A DNA stretch of 6,115 nucleotides from Opitutales bacterium (GTDB lineage Bacteria > Verrucomicrobiota > Verrucomicrobiia > Opitutales > JAIRKQ01), in the NCBI GenBank assembly GCA_029059365.1, contig JAIDVZ010000108.1:1-6115 (forward strand), written 5' to 3'. The number at the start of each line of letters is the position of its first letter. The stretch's first letter is position 1. This document shows positions 4,737 through 6,115 of this stretch, piece after piece. The notes beneath the pieces were generated by a model. It worked only from the letters and a program-made list of their open reading frames with translations, was not told the DNA's origin and searched no databases. The position numbers and the translations under genes were made by a program.

Positions 4737-6115
4737 ATGAGTGGGGCAATACCAGGCAATGTACACGATACCGGACAACCATTACCCGTAAAAAACAACA
4801 TCAAAAGTCGGGTCAAACTGTCCAGTACCAAGACAAATTTTCAGCCCAAAAACAACAATGCGATATGTAAAAAAAATCTAAATGAGCATTTAGTTTTAAA
4901 GCCTGAGGATATCGTAAATAATATATGCCAAACTATAAAAAAGACTGCCGACGCGTGTAAACTTCCGACAAGAAGCCTTTATTTGCTATGTCAAAGACTG
5001 TATAAAGATGCACTGGAAGCACACCTCTTTGCAAAACAAAAAAAATACCAAGCAAAGTATACATCCTCCGGAGATCAAATTGACATCAAGCAGACAATTA
5101 AAAAAGCTAAAAAATACAAAAATGAATTAAATAGCCTGCGCGATACGCTGTACAGTGGTAATGTTATTGATATATGCCTAAACCTAGCCCCGTTGTTCAT
5201 CGATGCAGCTCGATCTGGCCATTTAAATAGCGCCTTCATAGAAAATTTATACAATCAGATCGAGCAAATGGTCCCATCAGATTCCCAGGTTCCAGGATAT
5301 TTGAGAATTCTACAAATTTCATTTGCGAGGTTTTTACATCCCGAAACACTGCAAGCATTTATAAATTACATCAATACCTATCTTCAACAAATACAAGCTG
5401 CACAGGACAGAGCTGCACAAAATGAAATAGAAGAAAAGTTATTGCTGTTTGTGTATAACGTTCTAGTGCCGCCATACCAGCGCCCATATTCGGGATCGTG
5501 TTTTTTAAGCGCAATTTTGATAAATATGTGGCACAACAACCCGGTCAAACTCATGAACCTTATTAAATGTGTGATCAATTTGAATGGGACAATCGATCTA
5601 ACATTTATGCATGGGAAGGGGGCTTTTGATCCACGTGATTTTAAGAAAAGATGTGATAAACGCGATGCAATCTATGAAATTCTCTCGGCTGTGCTCGCTT
5701 CAACAGATGAATATGAACAAATCAGCGTAGTGATAGACAAAGAAACACAGGATAATCCGCTAAAATATCAGACTGAACTAATATTAAAAGAACGAAAGAT
5801 ACCAGACCAAATAGCTGCGTATATCGCTGATACAATCACGGATAAGGTATTTTACGAGAATGGCAGAAGGATCCCGTTATGTGCACATAAAAAGTACAAC
5901 GAAAAAACAATCGATGTCATGCACAATATAGCTCATGAATTGACAAAAGCAATGTCCCGAGTGGGATACAAAAATCCGGACGATGCGACCCTCAATTTAA
6001 TGGCCATAGATATCCTCTCAAATGTTCATGCAAGGGGCGGTATTCCAGAAAATATCATGAAAAATTTATCAAAAAAGCCTCGTCCGCCTCGTGTGGAAAC
6101 TATAGAATATAAAAC
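4737..6115 (+). CDS. Large effector-like protein with a putative Cys-protease motif, 3' end outside window
   Basis: The frame is open for 459 codons and runs off the window. There is no Sec signal. Residues 1-45 are polar and rich in Asn, Lys, Ser, Thr and Pro, as in N-termini of type III substrates. A charged helical part follows (about 114-140, KQTIKKAKKYKNEL), then a Gln/Ala/Glu-rich helix (about 203-240). Next comes RPYSGSCFLSAILINMW (249-265) and HNNPVKLMNLI. The Gly-Ser-Cys-Phe centred on Cys255, at the start of a hydrophobic helix, is how papain-like proteases place their nucleophile. I have a weak memory of similar long proteins in intracellular bacteria. Candidate His residues so far are 292, 384, 396, 400 and 431, but the true partner may lie beyond the window. 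It sits 192 bp behind pheS with its own Shine-Dalgarno. Gene call firm; function is a hypothesis. Confidence 0.8.
   Translation, partial: MSGAIPGNVHDTGQPLPVKNNIKSRVKLSSTKTNFQPKNNNAICKKNLNEHLVLKPEDIVNNICQTIKKTADACKLPTRSLYLLCQRLYKDALEAHLFAKQKKYQAKYTSSGDQIDIKQTIKKAKKYKNELNSLRDTLYSGNVIDICLNLAPLFIDAARSGHLNSAFIENLYNQIEQMVPSDSQVPGYLRILQISFARFLHPETLQAFINYINTYLQQIQAAQDRAAQNEIEEKLLLFVYNVLVPPYQRPYSGSCFLSAILINMWHNNPVKLMNLIKCVINLNGTIDLTFMHGKGAFDPRDFKKRCDKRDAIYEILSAVLASTDEYEQISVVIDKETQDNPLKYQTELILKERKIPDQIAAYIADTITDKVFYENGRRIPLCAHKKYNEKTIDVMHNIAHELTKAMSRVGYKNPDDATLNLMAIDILSNVHARGGIPENIMKNLSKKPRPPRVETIEYK

Noticed and set aside
4568..4831. 87-codon minus-strand frame across the pheS downstream gap and the start of the effector-like gene
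   Set aside because: It overlaps the Shine-Dalgarno and first codons of a much better gene, and its composition shows no recognisable domain.
5919..5942. MHNIAHEL (residues 395-402) as a zinc-protease motif
   Set aside because: The order is HxxxHE, not HExxH, so it does not match the metalloprotease signature.

Overview
The window looks like a piece of chromosome from an A+T-rich bacterium of the PVC group (Planctomycetes-Verrucomicrobia-Chlamydiae). My best guess is Verrucomicrobiota, near Opitutae/Puniceicoccales, with a host-associated lifestyle. This rests on the style of L20, L35 and PheS, on a small membrane protein of a kind I associate with Opitutae, and on a large effector-like gene at the right edge. 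No search was run, so the taxonomy is tentative.

Left part (1-1901). A small multi-pass membrane protein on the plus strand converges on a minus-strand pair, and the two stop codons overlap in one TTAA. The pair is a small heat-shock protein (Hsp20) followed 31 bp later by an alpha/beta hydrolase that resembles OleB and haloalkane dehalogenases. The Hsp20 has a perfect Shine-Dalgarno and a perfect -10 box, and its N-terminus looks like a signal peptide or membrane anchor. The hydrolase keeps its nucleophile Asp, but the usual Gly-His motif reads Gly-Asn-Tyr.

Middle (2029-2703, minus strand). This holds tRNA-Val(UAC) with an encoded CCA and, upstream of it, a YqgE/AlgH-family protein. The tRNA leader has three segments that can pair in mutually exclusive ways. 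One of the pairings uses the end of the yqgE coding sequence and the first five bases of the tRNA.

Right core block (2834-4544, plus strand). rpmI (L35), rplT (L20) and pheS (phenylalanyl-tRNA synthetase alpha chain) form a translation operon. infC is not upstream and pheT is not downstream. Two short hairpins lie around the rpmI-rplT junction.

Right edge (4737-6115+, plus strand). A long gene runs off the window after 459 codons. It has a strong Shine-Dalgarno, a polar unstructured N-terminus, a helical middle and a Gly-Ser-Cys-Phe motif that could be the nucleophile of a papain-like cysteine protease. It is the best candidate here for something undescribed: a putative secreted effector placed directly behind a housekeeping operon.

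No CRISPR array, insertion sequence, phage gene or long repeat was seen, and no gene-free stretch exceeds 300 bases.
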